From assembly GCA_964480195.1 (NCBI GenBank), contig CAYZOJ010000019.1:1-26722 (forward strand): a DNA stretch of 26,722 nt, written 5' to 3'. The notes below the pieces were generated by a model. It saw only the letters and a program-made list of their open reading frames with translations. It did no database searches and was not told the DNA's origin. Positions 1 to 8,879 of this stretch are shown in pieces. A program made the translations under genes and the position numbers. The stretch is from Stercoripulliclostridium_A sp964480195 (GTDB lineage: Bacteria > Bacillota > Clostridia > Christensenellales > DTU072). Numbering within the stretch: the first letter of the stretch is position 1; each line of letters opens with the position of its first letter.

Positions 1-143
1 TGCTTCCGCTCCGATTTTTTCGCATTATAGGACTAAATATCCCACCGAGAGCTACACAATGCGCCTTCAATTTGCGATTGTATTAACATCTAAACGGCTG
101 TATTTCGCTACACGGCTATAGTACTAACATCTTAACAATATAC
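1..143. other. Intergenic region at the left edge; no gene seen
   Basis: I find no credible coding sequence here. On the minus strand there is an isolated perfect -10 hexamer TATAAT (24-29), followed toward the window edge by a purine-rich CGGAG that could be a ribosome binding site for a gene starting just outside the window. No good -35 sits 16-18 nt upstream of the hexamer, so this promoter is only a weak possibility. The octamer TAACATCT occurs twice in direct orientation, with no obvious meaning. Confidence 0.3.
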
Positions 144-177
144 AGCAAAAGACGTCGCATATGCGACGTCTTTTGCT
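144..177. terminator. Perfect 34-bp palindrome, probable bidirectional intrinsic terminator
   Basis: Positions 144-177 read identically on both strands, with the centre between 160 and 161. The inner part forms a GC-rich stem (GACGTCGC with its complement) around an ATAT centre. An AAAA tract lies on one side and a TTTT tract on the other, so either strand gives a hairpin followed by a short U run. It begins 57 nt past the stop codon of the ABC exporter gene, where the end of the hrcA operon would be expected. The U run is only four long before GCT, so efficiency is uncertain. Confidence 0.75.
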
Positions 178-234
178 ACTCAACGATAATATATTTCAGT
201 TGATTGTTTAATTGGGATATTTGTCTTACTATGA

Positions 235-2862
235 TTACTCGATACGTAAGGCGTCGACGACGTTCTTGTTGGCGGCGCTCGAGCTCGGGATAAGTCCGCT
301 GATAACCGTCAGCGCTAAGCTTAGTACTATCAGCAAGCAAGCGTGCAACGGGTTAAGCACCAACAAGCTTGTTACGCCCGTTCCGTTTCCGATTAGGAAG
401 TTGACAAACGGTACAAGAGCATATGCTATTCCTATACCGAGTACGCCTGAATATATGCCGAGTATGGCGGTTTCGGCGTTAAATACGCGGGATATGTCTT
501 TCTTGCGCGCGCCAAGGCTCCTAAGTATACCGATTTCCCTCGTACGCTCGACTACAGAGTTACCCGTTATAATCGAAATCATTACCGAGGAAACTATCAA
601 AGATATCGAAGCCATAGCTATCAATACGTACGACACGAGATCGACGATGACGCGCATATTGTGGATGAACATTTCGGATACATCGAAGTAGTTAATGTCG
701 GCATCCTCCCATTCGTTTATGTAGTCGGTAATGTATCCCTTAGTTTCGAAGTTCGTGGGATAGACATTGAGATATACCGGGGTATCGTCAACGCCCATTG
801 CTTTAAGAAGCTTTGAACGTTGTAAACCGTTGGTTACGAACGTAAACAATCCACCGGAATCTTTTAGACCATAGTCCTTACCTAAGCCCGTAGTGTTGGC
901 TTGCAATACGCACTTTTGTGTTTTAGGATCTTCTTCGAGCAACGCAAGTTGTGCTTGCGCCATATCGGATTCGTGAGCGTTCTTTGTAACGTATTGTCCG
1001 AGTTCGGGAGTGAAGCAAAGAACGGTTCCGACGGGATTAATACCCGAAGTGGGCTTAGTACGCAATACGCCTACTACTTTAAGCGTCAAGTTGTTTTCGT
1101 TATTGAAGAGTTCTTCGTTCGCCTGTCTGTCGGCAAAAACATTTTCTTTAACTTCTTCGTAATAATCGTTGTTATGTACGAGTCTGAGCTCCTGTTCGAA
1201 TATTTCGCTAAACGAAATGCTTTCTCTTAAAATGCCGTTACCATCTTCGTCAACAATCATTTTGCCGTCGGCATCTCTTTGATAAACATCGAAACCGAAT
1301 AATTGAAGAGCTTCGACGTCTATTTGGTTATTGCCGTCTACGACGAGAACAAGCTCGTTTTTGGAAGTCGGATATCTGCCGTCGATTACATCATAATTTG
1401 CAGTCATAAAGCTTTCGTCGCCGACAAGCTGGTGCCAGTTTGTCGTCTGCATTCCGTTATCGCCGAGAACCTGCGTCGCGATGCTCATTACGTTGGTTGC
1501 TTCTCTCTTCAAATCGGCTTTTTGATATACGATATTTCCGTCTGCGTCTTTACCTTTATAAAGAATGTTCATCTCGACGCCGTAGAAGATATTGAGAGCT
1601 TTATACCAAGACGGATCCATATCTCTTAGATACTCGACAAATTCGGTGGAGATATCGTTTGTACCTACGGACTCTTGTATCGCGCTAAGCATTGCGCCCA
1701 TACCGGCGGTCGTGTTTTGACTTCCTGTAGGCTTGATATATACTTCCTTATCGTCCGGGAATGTGTCGGGCGAAACGATGTCCGCGTAATTCGAGAACAT
1801 ATCCGTCATTACGGTATAGTCGATGGAATACTCGTATACGCTGACGGGAACCGTTGCAAGAATGGACGTCTGCATGGTGTCCATAAAGACGTTGACGCCG
1901 TTTGACATTGCAAGAACCAACGCCAAACTGATTATGCCGATACTTCCCGCAAACGAGGTAAGGAAGGTACGACGTTTTTTTGTCGTCAAGTTCTTAAACG
2001 ACAGGCTGAATGCGGTCTTTGCTTTCATCGACGTTGCTTTGAACGGCGACTTCTTACCGCGCTTCGCGCCTTTAATCTTTTCGCTTATTCCGAGTTTGTT
2101 GAGAAGGCTTATATGCTTCTTTTCCTTGACTTCGCCGTCCGCGGTAACTTCGGACGAGTTATCCGCCGCCGTCTTTTCCTCGAAATCGTAAGGCATTGTG
2201 TCGTATTCGACTTGTCCGTCTTTGAGGCGCACGATACGGGTGCTGTACTCGTTGGCAAGCTCGTTATTGTGGGTTACCATTATTACGAGTCTGTCTTTGG
2301 CGACTTCTTTGAGGACTTCCATTACCTGTACGCTGAGTTCGCTGTCGAGTGCGCCCGTGGGTTCGTCCGCCAAAACAATCTTGGGGTTGTTTACCAGCGC
2401 GCGGGCAATAGCGACTCTCTGCATTTGTCCGCCACTCAACTGTGAAGGTTTCTTTTTGAGCTCTTCGCCGAGTCCTACTCTTTCGAGCGCTTCTTTTGCT
2501 CTCCTATTGCGTTCGGCTTTGTCAATGCCCGAAAGGCTCAATGCAAGCGCAACGTTTTCGAGTACAGTAAGGTGCGGTATAAGGTTGTAGCTTTGGAATA
2601 CAAATCCTATGGTCGCATTACGATATGCGTCCCATTGTTCGGAACGGAATTCCTTGGTGGAAGTATCTCCGATGAGCAAATCGCCGGTCGTATATCTATC
2701 CAAACCGCCGATAATGTTGAGCATTGTCGACTTACCGCATCCCGATGCGCCTATTATCGAAACGAACTCGCTTTCTCTAAAAGCAAGCGATACGCCCCTC
2801 AACGCATTAACGCGGTACTCCCCCATGTCGTACGTCTTGGTTACGTTAACTAATCTAAGCAT
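235..2862 (-). CDS. MacB-like ABC exporter, fused ATPase and FtsX-type permease
   Basis: An 875-residue fusion of an ABC ATPase and a membrane permease. The ATPase (about 1-225) has Walker A GASGCGKST (38-46), Q-loop Q90, signature LSGGQ (142-146), Walker B IVLADE (162-167) and H-loop H198. After a charged linker (about 225-295) comes TM1 (about 299-322), then an extracytoplasmic domain of about 415 residues, then three membrane helices (about 738-768, 799-822, 838-860). The stretch VERTREIGILRSLGA (771-785) is typical of FtsX/MacB permeases. The order NBD-TM1-large outer domain-TM2-4 matches MacB, whose members move peptides, toxins or lipoproteins by mechanotransmission; the outer domain is much larger than in E. 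coli MacB. The substrate cannot be read from sequence. GGAG lies 8 nt before the ATG, and the gene starts 18 nt after the HIT gene, so it is probably the last gene of the hrcA operon. Confidence 0.9.
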   Translation of the reverse strand: MLRLVNVTKTYDMGEYRVNALRGVSLAFRESEFVSIIGASGCGKSTMLNIIGGLDRYTTGDLLIGDTSTKEFRSEQWDAYRNATIGFVFQSYNLIPHLTVLENVALALSLSGIDKAERNRRAKEALERVGLGEELKKKPSQLSGGQMQRVAIARALVNNPKIVLADEPTGALDSELSVQVMEVLKEVAKDRLVIMVTHNNELANEYSTRIVRLKDGQVEYDTMPYDFEEKTAADNSSEVTADGEVKEKKHISLLNKLGISEKIKGAKRGKKSPFKATSMKAKTAFSLSFKNLTTKKRRTFLTSFAGSIGIISLALVLAMSNGVNVFMDTMQTSILATVPVSVYEYSIDYTVMTDMFSNYADIVSPDTFPDDKEVYIKPTGSQNTTAGMGAMLSAIQESVGTNDISTEFVEYLRDMDPSWYKALNIFYGVEMNILYKGKDADGNIVYQKADLKREATNVMSIATQVLGDNGMQTTNWHQLVGDESFMTANYDVIDGRYPTSKNELVLVVDGNNQIDVEALQLFGFDVYQRDADGKMIVDEDGNGILRESISFSEIFEQELRLVHNNDYYEEVKENVFADRQANEELFNNENNLTLKVVGVLRTKPTSGINPVGTVLCFTPELGQYVTKNAHESDMAQAQLALLEEDPKTQKCVLQANTTGLGKDYGLKDSGGLFTFVTNGLQRSKLLKAMGVDDTPVYLNVYPTNFETKGYITDYINEWEDADINYFDVSEMFIHNMRVIVDLVSYVLIAMASISLIVSSVMISIITGNSVVERTREIGILRSLGARKKDISRVFNAETAILGIYSGVLGIGIAYALVPFVNFLIGNGTGVTSLLVLNPLHACLLIVLSLALTVISGLIPSSSAANKNVVDALRIE

Positions 2863-2880
2863 ATCAGTATCTCCGTTTTT

Positions 2881-3228
2881 CTACGCCATTTTGTCGGCAA
2901 GCTTTTCTCCGCCGAGTATATGGACGTGCAAGTGTTTTACGGATTGACATCCGTTTTCGCCTTTGTTGGAAACAAGCCTGAATCCGCCTTCAAGTCCGAG
3001 CTCTTTTTCGAGAGTGCCGATTTTTCTTAGGCATTTACCTAAAATAACGGCGTCTTCTTCGGTCATTTCCGTGATGTCGGCATAGTGATTCTTGGGTATC
3101 ATTAAATAATGTTTTGTTGCTTGCGGGTTTAAGTCGGCGATAATTATCATATCGTCGTCCTCATAAAATTTCTTCGAGGGTATCTCTCCCGCGACTATTT
3201 TGCAAAAAATACAGTTATTGTCTATCAT
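2881..3228 (-). CDS. HIT-family (HINT-like) nucleotide-binding protein
   Basis: A 115-residue histidine triad protein, the normal length for the HINT branch. These proteins hydrolyse purine nucleoside phosphoramidates and acyl-adenylates such as aminoacyl-AMP. The catalytic triad H-x-H-x-H is visible at H99, H101 and H103, followed by ILGG. The N-terminus begins with the family CIFCK stretch (C7, C10), and the NKG..GCQSV loop before the triad is also typical. The start codon overlaps the end of mtaB by 14 nt, and a GGGAG site precedes the ATG. A HIT gene right after mtaB is common in Firmicutes. The physiological substrate in bacteria is not settled, so I give no gene symbol. Confidence 0.93.
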   Translation of the reverse strand: MIDNNCIFCKIVAGEIPSKKFYEDDDMIIIADLNPQATKHYLMIPKNHYADITEMTEEDAVILGKCLRKIGTLEKELGLEGGFRLVSNKGENGCQSVKHLHVHILGGEKLADKMA

Positions 3229-4444
3229 ATATTACAACTCCCGTTATACCGTCGAATAATCGTCCGGTAGGATTTATTATAGCATATTTCTCTTCCGTTT
3301 GTAAATAAACTCGCACATAAAATTGGCTGTACCCCTCGGCATAGCCGTTTCTTATGCGCTCAAATACCACTTTTTGCGGTACGGAAAGCATTTTTTCTAT
3401 ATAATTATTTCGTAAAATTTCCCTTTCCGCTTCGAGTCTTAAGCGTCTATCCTCTATTACGGACGGCGGTAACGGCTTCAATTTATAAGCGACGGTGCCC
3501 CCTCGCGGAGAAAACGGGAATATGTGTAAATCCGAAAATCCCACTTCTTTTACAAATTCAAGCGTGTTGGCAAACGCCTCTTCCGTTTCCGTCGGGTAAC
3601 CGATTATTACGTCGGTGGTGATTGCTGCAAGCGGAAAATACGAGCGTATCAACTCGACTTTCTCTTTGTACTCGGCGGTGCCGTAATGGCGGTTCATATC
3701 CTTTAAAACGCCGTCGTCGCCGTTTTGGAGCGACAAATGAAACTGCGGACAAAATTCTTTAAGCCCGCGTAGCGCAGAAAGCAATTCTTCGTTTACGCCC
3801 TCGACGTAAAATGACCCGAGTCTGATTCTGACGTCTACGTCCGATATCTCGCGCATAAGTTCGGCTAAGCTCTCGCCCGTATCTAAGCCGTATTGCGCGA
3901 GGTTCACGCCCGTTATGACTATTTCCGGCGTGCTCTTTGCAAGCGCACGAATTTCTTTGGCACAGGCTTCTATCTTTCTCGAACGAGATCTTCCGCGTAA
4001 ATACGGTATTATGCAATACGAACAAAAGTTGTTACAGCCGTCTTGTATTTTTACGTATGAGCGAGTTCGGTCGCCATCGGGAAGGTATTCGGGTTCCTCA
4101 TATTCGGTCGGAAGCTCCGAAACGAAGTCGCCCGAGCACAGCTCGAATATCTTGTTTTTACCGCCCACTCCCGAAACGTAAGTTACTCCCTTTTCGATAT
4201 AAAAAGTCGAGTTTTTCTGCGACGCGCACCCCGTTACGAAAATACGTGCGTCCGCGTTATACTTTCTTATTCGCGCTATGACCTGCCTCGACTTGCGCTC
4301 CGCCTCTGCGGTAACCGCACATGTGTTTATTACGTATACGTCCGCGTAGCCCAAGGTTTCGCTCGTTTCATAGCCCATTGCGCTAAGCCCCGACGCGATT
4401 ACGTCGCATTCGTACTGATTGACTTTACAGCCTAAATTGAAAAC
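3215..4444 (-). CDS. mtaB: tRNA t6A37 methylthiotransferase MtaB, 5' end lost in the assembly gap
   Basis: A radical-SAM methylthiotransferase that adds a methylthio group to t6A at position 37 of ANN-decoding tRNAs. 409 residues are visible, beginning inside the conserved start of the UPF0004 domain (FNLGCKVNQ), so only about 5-15 residues are missing. UPF0004 cysteines are visible at C6, C42 and C73 of the visible part, and bind the second 4Fe-4S cluster. The radical-SAM CxxxCxxC is C137, C141 and C144. The last 60 or so residues fit a TRAM RNA-binding domain. The LGCKVNQ signature favours MtaB over MiaB or RimO. It lies between rsmE and the HIT gene, as in many Firmicutes dnaK operons. The start codon and the junction with rsmE lie within the N run. 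Confidence 0.93.
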   Translation of the reverse strand, partial: VFNLGCKVNQYECDVIASGLSAMGYETSETLGYADVYVINTCAVTAEAERKSRQVIARIRKYNADARIFVTGCASQKNSTFYIEKGVTYVSGVGGKNKIFELCSGDFVSELPTEYEEPEYLPDGDRTRSYVKIQDGCNNFCSYCIIPYLRGRSRSRKIEACAKEIRALAKSTPEIVITGVNLAQYGLDTGESLAELMREISDVDVRIRLGSFYVEGVNEELLSALRGLKEFCPQFHLSLQNGDDGVLKDMNRHYGTAEYKEKVELIRSYFPLAAITTDVIIGYPTETEEAFANTLEFVKEVGFSDLHIFPFSPRGGTVAYKLKPLPPSVIEDRRLRLEAEREILRNNYIEKMLSVPQKVVFERIRNGYAEGYSQFYVRVYLQTEEKYAIINPTGRLFDGITGVVIYDRQ

Positions 4445-4544
4445 NNNNNNNNNNNNNNNNNNNNNNNNNNNNNNNNNNNNNNNNNNNNNNNNNNNNNNNN
4501 NNNNNNNNNNNNNNNNNNNNNNNNNNNNNNNNNNNNNNNNNNNN
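4445..4544. other. Assembly gap of exactly 100 N
   Basis: A run of exactly 100 unknown bases, the usual placeholder for a scaffold gap of unknown length. It cuts the 3' end of rsmE and the 5' end of mtaB. RsmE proteins are usually about 240-250 residues and 149 are visible here, so about 270-300 nt of rsmE plus a few mtaB codons should be missing. The real gap is therefore probably about 300-350 nt, not 100. Translating through the Ns gives a continuous frame that falsely joins the two genes. Confidence 0.95.
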
Positions 4545-4993
4545 AAAGCTGATTCAAGACTCAACGCGGTATCCGTAATCTCCGCAAGACGCGCCCTTCC
4601 GCACTGCTTGGATGCGTCCAAAACAATGCTTTCAAGCCTATCCCTCGTTAACGGTTTGGAATTCGAACGCTCCGATTCGAACGGAATTATGCGCGTAACT
4701 CCGAGTTCGACGGCTTTTTGAGCTATAAAATCGCACTCTTTACAGCACGCTTGCACGAGTGTTATTTCGTGTCGAGGTTCGGCGTTATTATGTTCCGCGC
4801 GTTCAATCTCGGCAATGACTTCTCCGTCCGAAACGGAAACTATTTTAGCGTAATAGTCGTTGCCGTCGCCGGTACAGCATATGAGAGAATATCCAACCTT
4901 ATGGCGGGTTACTTTGACGCAATGTAGGTACTCGCGCCCGCTGAGAGTTACGAAATTCCCGTCTTTTTCTCCGTAAAAACGTTTAAGCTCCAT
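4545..4993 (-). CDS. rsmE: 16S rRNA m3U1498 methyltransferase RsmE, 3' part lost in the assembly gap
   Basis: A SPOUT-class methyltransferase that makes m3U1498 in 16S rRNA. The visible 149 residues cover the N-terminal PUA-like domain (EYLHCVKVTRHKVG at 21-34) and the start of the knot domain, with the family stretches TLVQACCKECDFIAQKAVELGV (approximately 78-99) and PFESERS (104-110). The C-terminal third, with the SAM-binding trefoil knot, is in the N run. The ATG lies inside the end of prmA (11-nt overlap) and has no clear Shine-Dalgarno sequence, so translation probably depends on coupling to prmA. The prmA-rsmE-mtaB order is the standard Firmicutes arrangement. Confidence 0.92.
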
Positions 4994-5897
4994 ATGTGAA
5001 TTTAATGCCGACCCACTCGCCCTCGGATATGCGCTCGACGACTTTATAGCCGTGAGCAGAATAACAGGCCACTAAATCTTCTTCTCTCGTGTCGAGTATG
5101 CCGGAACAAACGAGAGTTCCGCCGTCTACCGTTATTTTGCTTATATCGTCGACGATTTTTTCTAAAATATCCGCCGTTAGATTTGCAAGGACTATATCGT
5201 TTTTTCTTTCGCAAATCTCGGCTCCGCCACATGCGATTTCGACGTCGCCGACACCGTTAAACTCGGCGTTGTCGGACGCGCACCTTACGGCATCTCTATC
5301 TATATCGCACATAAATACGGATTTCGCCCCCGATTTTTTGGCTGCGATTCCGAGTATTCCGCTACCGGTGCCGACGTCTACAACGATTTTGCCGTTAAAG
5401 TCGACGTCCGACATCAGCCTTAGGCACAGCCTCGTGCTTTCGTGTTCGCCCGTTCCGAACGCCATCAACGGATTTATATAGACGATATCGTTCGCATTGC
5501 CGTGCTCGGGCTTTAGCCAATCGGGCATGACGGTATACTTTCCTGCCGTTATCGGCTTATAATACTTTTTCCAGTCGTTTTCCCAGTCGACGTCCTCGAC
5601 GTCCGTTATCACCGGGTCGTACGCTCCCGAAAAAGGTTCTATTGCACGCAAAAGCTTGCCGAGTTCGGCAAGCTTTGCGCTAAGTTCGCTTTCTTCCACA
5701 AAACTGCTTACGGTAACGGGCTTGTTTGTATCGAGCAAGCCTTCGTCTACGTAATCCCAGCAGGTTTCGCCGTGTAATACGTCTTGTAAATCTTGCGGGT
5801 CGAGTATCTCAACTCCGTCCACGCCTATGCTCCAAAACGCGTCGGCTACGGCATCAGAACCTTTGGTAGTTGTGGTTACGGTTATCTTTTTGTACAT
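4983..5897 (-). CDS. prmA: Ribosomal protein L11 methyltransferase PrmA
   Basis: A SAM-dependent methyltransferase that trimethylates ribosomal protein L11. From the ATG at 5897 it is 304 residues, the usual length. Family features are visible in order: WENDWKKYYKP (105-115), the FGTGEHEST substrate-binding loop (147-155), SAM motif I VDVGTGSG (173-180) and NLTADI (239-244) at the catalytic motif. The stop of dnaJ and this ATG overlap in TGATG, a typical coupled arrangement. A TTG codon lies directly upstream (5898-5900) in frame, and AGGA is 7 nt from the TTG and 10 nt from the ATG. The TTG start is therefore possible; I prefer ATG because it is the standard codon and forms the stop-start overlap. 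Confidence 0.94.
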   Translation of the reverse strand: MYKKITVTTTTKGSDAVADAFWSIGVDGVEILDPQDLQDVLHGETCWDYVDEGLLDTNKPVTVSSFVEESELSAKLAELGKLLRAIEPFSGAYDPVITDVEDVDWENDWKKYYKPITAGKYTVMPDWLKPEHGNANDIVYINPLMAFGTGEHESTRLCLRLMSDVDFNGKIVVDVGTGSGILGIAAKKSGAKSVFMCDIDRDAVRCASDNAEFNGVGDVEIACGGAEICERKNDIVLANLTADILEKIVDDISKITVDGGTLVCSGILDTREEDLVACYSAHGYKVVERISEGEWVGIKFTYGA

Positions 5898-7048
5898 CAA
5901 TCGAGGTTCCTGATTTTTTTCTTGTATTTTTCGACTTCGTCGTAAGTGGCGTTTTTATCGACTTGCTCGAATGCCGTTCTGCATTCTCTGCGTTGTTTAA
6001 GTCCTATGTTCTTGGGAACGTCGACTTTTATGATGGCGATAATGTCGCCGTATACGTTGCGACGTAAATCCTTGACGCCCTTTCCCTTGATTTTAATGTT
6101 GGTATTGTTCTTTGTGCCCGCGGGTATTTCGATGGAAACGGGTTTATCTAAGGTAGGGATCTCGACGGTATCGCCGAATACCGCTTGCGTAAGCGTTATG
6201 GGCAACTCGAAAAAGAGGTCGTTGCCTTTGCGCGTAAACAGCGGATGAGGCTTAACGCGGAATACAAGTATCAAATTGCCGTTGGGTCCGCCGTTATACC
6301 CGGCGTTACCCTCGTTTTGCATATTGAGCATTTGTCCGTTGTCGACGCCTGCGGGAATGTTTACAGTTATCGTGCGTTGTTTGCGTACTCTACCCTTTCC
6401 TTTACAGTCGGGACAGGGTTCCATTATGATTTTACCCGTGCCTCCGCACATATCGCAAACACGTTCGGTCTGCATTACTCCGAGCATTGTACGTTGTTGA
6501 ACGACTACTCTGCCACGTCCGCCACACTTGGTACACGTTTTTACGCTCGTACCGTCTTTGGCACCGGTGCCTTTGCAAGTCGGGCACTTTTCGACGCGAC
6601 TATACGGTATTTCTTTCTTTACGCCGAAACAAGCCTCTTTGAACGTGAGGTTGACTTCTACTTCTATGTCGTCGCCACCGCGCGCCGCATTTGCGCTACG
6701 TCTACCGCCACCGCCCGAAAACGCGCTGAATATGTCGCTGAATATGTCGCCGAAACCGGCTCCGTCACCGAAACCGTCGCCGAACGGATTGAATCCGCCT
6801 CCGCCCATAGGTCCGTCTTCACTGCCGTATTGGTCGTATGCTGCTTTCTTCTGCGGGTCCGAAAGCACGTCGTAAGCGTGTTGAACTTCCTTGAATTTGT
6901 CTTCCGCTTCGGCTTTTTCCTTGTCGCTTGCCGTGGCGTATACGTCAGGATGATACTTCTTCGCCATACGACGATACGCGGACTTTATTTCGTCCGCGCT
7001 CGCGTTTTTGTCGACACCTAAAATGCCGTAGTAATCTTTTTGCTCCAT
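5897..7048 (-). CDS. dnaJ: Hsp40 co-chaperone DnaJ
   Basis: A full-length type I (class A) DnaJ of 383 residues that stimulates DnaK ATPase activity and delivers clients. The J domain (1-70) has HPD at 33-35. A Gly/Phe-rich linker covers about 80-115. Four zinc-binding CxxCxGxG repeats begin at C155, C172, C198 and C212. The substrate-binding C-terminal domains follow. AAGGA lies 6 nt before the ATG, and the gene starts 13 nt after dnaK. It is the fourth gene of the HrcA/CIRCE heat-shock operon, so it should be induced with dnaK. All catalytic and structural residues I checked are present. Confidence 0.98.
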   Translation of the reverse strand: MEQKDYYGILGVDKNASADEIKSAYRRMAKKYHPDVYATASDKEKAEAEDKFKEVQHAYDVLSDPQKKAAYDQYGSEDGPMGGGGFNPFGDGFGDGAGFGDIFSDIFSAFSGGGGRRSANAARGGDDIEVEVNLTFKEACFGVKKEIPYSRVEKCPTCKGTGAKDGTSVKTCTKCGGRGRVVVQQRTMLGVMQTERVCDMCGGTGKIIMEPCPDCKGKGRVRKQRTITVNIPAGVDNGQMLNMQNEGNAGYNGGPNGNLILVFRVKPHPLFTRKGNDLFFELPITLTQAVFGDTVEIPTLDKPVSIEIPAGTKNNTNIKIKGKGVKDLRRNVYGDIIAIIKVDVPKNIGLKQRRECRTAFEQVDKNATYDEVEKYKKKIRNLD

Positions 7049-7061
7049 TACTTTTCCTTAA

Positions 7062-8879
7062 TTATTTTATGTCGTTAGGGTCTACGTTAATCGTGGTGCC
7101 GTCATCGCTTGTTCCGGTGGCGTCGCCTTCGCCGTTAGCCTGATTTTGTTGATAAAGCTTGGTGAATATCGGGTTGGTTACCTTGCCGAGTTCTTCGCCT
7201 ATTGCCTTGACGGTATCGACGTCGTCGGCTTTTTCAAGCTTTTCTTTAGCTTCTTTTGCTGCGTTCGTCAACGCGGTCTTGTCTTCTTCCGTAAGTTTGT
7301 CGCCGGACTCGGAAACGGTCTTCTCGACAGCAAGTATGAGTTGCTCGGTCGTGTTCTTCATCTCGACGAGTTCTCTCTTCTTCTTGTCTTCCTCGGCATA
7401 CTGCTCGGCTTCTTTTACAGCCTTGTCGATATCTGCTTCGGAAAGGTTGCTGGACGCGGTAATCGTGATGTTGGCGCTCTTGTTGGTGCCCTTATCGACA
7501 GCGGTTACGGAAACTATGCCGTTAGCGTCGATATCGAACGTAACCTCGATTTGAGGTACCCCGCGCATCGCCGGAGGGATACCCGTAAGCTCGAATCTTC
7601 CGAGGGTCTTGTTGTCGGCAGCCATGCTTCTTTCGCCTTGGAGGACGTGTACGTCGACGGAAGTTTGATTATCCGCGGCAGTAGAGAATATTTGAGATTT
7701 TCTGGTAGGAATCGTGGTGTTCCTGTCGATGAGCTTGGTGAATACACCGCCCATAGTTTCGATACCCAAGGACAACGGAGTTACGTCGAGAAGTAATACG
7801 TCTTTGACTTCGCCGGAAAGTACACCGCCCTGAATCGCAGCGCCTATCGCTACGCATTCGTCGGGGTTGATGCCTTTGTAGGGCTCTTTGCCGGTTACGT
7901 TACGTACAGCGTCTACGACTGCGGGGATACGAGTGGAACCGCCTACGAGAACGACTTTGTCTATATCGCTCATCTTGAGTTTGGCGTCGTCCATAGCCTT
8001 GCGCATAGGATCGAGGGTCGCTTTTACGAGATGTGCGGTCATATCGTCGAACTTAGCACGACTCAAGTCGAGGTCGATGTGGAGAGGTCCGTTGGGTCCT
8101 ACGGTGATGAACGGCAAGTTGATGTTAACCTTGGTCATACCGCTGAGCTCGATCTTGGCTTTTTCTGCGGATTCCTTGATTCTTTGCATTGCCATTTTGT
8201 CGCCGGTAAGGTCGATACCTTCGTTCTTCTTGAATTCGGATACGATCCAATCCATTACGACTTTATCGAAATCGTCACCGCCGAGACGGGTGTTGCCGTT
8301 GGTCGCGAGAACTTCGAATACGCCGTCGCCGAGTTCGAGTATAGATACGTCGAACGTTCCGCCACCGAGGTCATAAATGAGAACTTTTTGGTTCTTTTCG
8401 CCTTTGTCAAGACCGTATGCGAGTGCCGCCGCGGTAGGCTCGTTGATTATACGGAGAACTTCGAGTCCTGCGATTTTGCCTGCGTCTTTGGTCGCCTGAC
8501 GTTGGCTGTCGGAGAAGTACGCGGGAACGGTTATAACCGCTTGCGTTACCTTTTGTCCGATATACGATTCGGCGTCGTTTTTGAGCTTGGTAAGTATCAT
8601 TGCGGATATCTCTTGGGGAGTATAGGACTTATCGTCGATTCTTACTTTGTAATCGGTGCCCATTTCTCTCTTGATGGACGCAACGGTCTTATCCGGGTTT
8701 ACTACAGCCTGACGCTTTGCAAGCTGTCCGACCAAACGTTCGCCGTTCTTTGCAAATCCTACTACGGACGGAGTCGTACGATTGCCTTCCGCATTTGCTA
8801 TAACCGTCGCTTCGCCGCCTTCCATAACGGCTACGCACGAGTTGGTTGTTCCAAGGTCTATACCTATGATTTTGGACAT
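7062..8879 (-). CDS. dnaK: Hsp70 chaperone DnaK
   Basis: A 605-residue Hsp70. The N-terminal ATPase begins IIGIDLGTTNSCVAV and contains the phosphate-2 motif DLGGGTFDVS. The substrate-binding domain and helical lid follow from about residue 370. The length fits the short form of Gram-positive bacteria, which lack the roughly 24-residue insertion found in Gram-negative DnaK. The C-terminal tail is short and ends NVDPNDIK, without the acidic EEV-type end common in other DnaKs. AAGGAG lies 9 nt before the ATG. A 73-nt A/T-rich spacer separates it from grpE and contains no second CIRCE, so expression should come from the hrcA promoter. Confidence 0.98.
   Translation of the reverse strand: MSKIIGIDLGTTNSCVAVMEGGEATVIANAEGNRTTPSVVGFAKNGERLVGQLAKRQAVVNPDKTVASIKREMGTDYKVRIDDKSYTPQEISAMILTKLKNDAESYIGQKVTQAVITVPAYFSDSQRQATKDAGKIAGLEVLRIINEPTAAALAYGLDKGEKNQKVLIYDLGGGTFDVSILELGDGVFEVLATNGNTRLGGDDFDKVVMDWIVSEFKKNEGIDLTGDKMAMQRIKESAEKAKIELSGMTKVNINLPFITVGPNGPLHIDLDLSRAKFDDMTAHLVKATLDPMRKAMDDAKLKMSDIDKVVLVGGSTRIPAVVDAVRNVTGKEPYKGINPDECVAIGAAIQGGVLSGEVKDVLLLDVTPLSLGIETMGGVFTKLIDRNTTIPTRKSQIFSTAADNQTSVDVHVLQGERSMAADNKTLGRFELTGIPPAMRGVPQIEVTFDIDANGIVSVTAVDKGTNKSANITITASSNLSEADIDKAVKEAEQYAEEDKKKRELVEMKNTTEQLILAVEKTVSESGDKLTEEDKTALTNAAKEAKEKLEKADDVDTVKAIGEELGKVTNPIFTKLYQQNQANGEGDATGTSDDGTTINVDPNDIK

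Noticed and set aside
3215..4993. A fused RsmE-MtaB protein
   Set aside because: The frame is held open only by 100 unknown bases, and the missing RsmE portion cannot fit in the gap as drawn.
6185..7021. A 278-codon open frame on the plus strand opposite dnaJ
   Set aside because: Same explanation; it is a shadow of the zinc-finger and Gly-rich parts of dnaJ.
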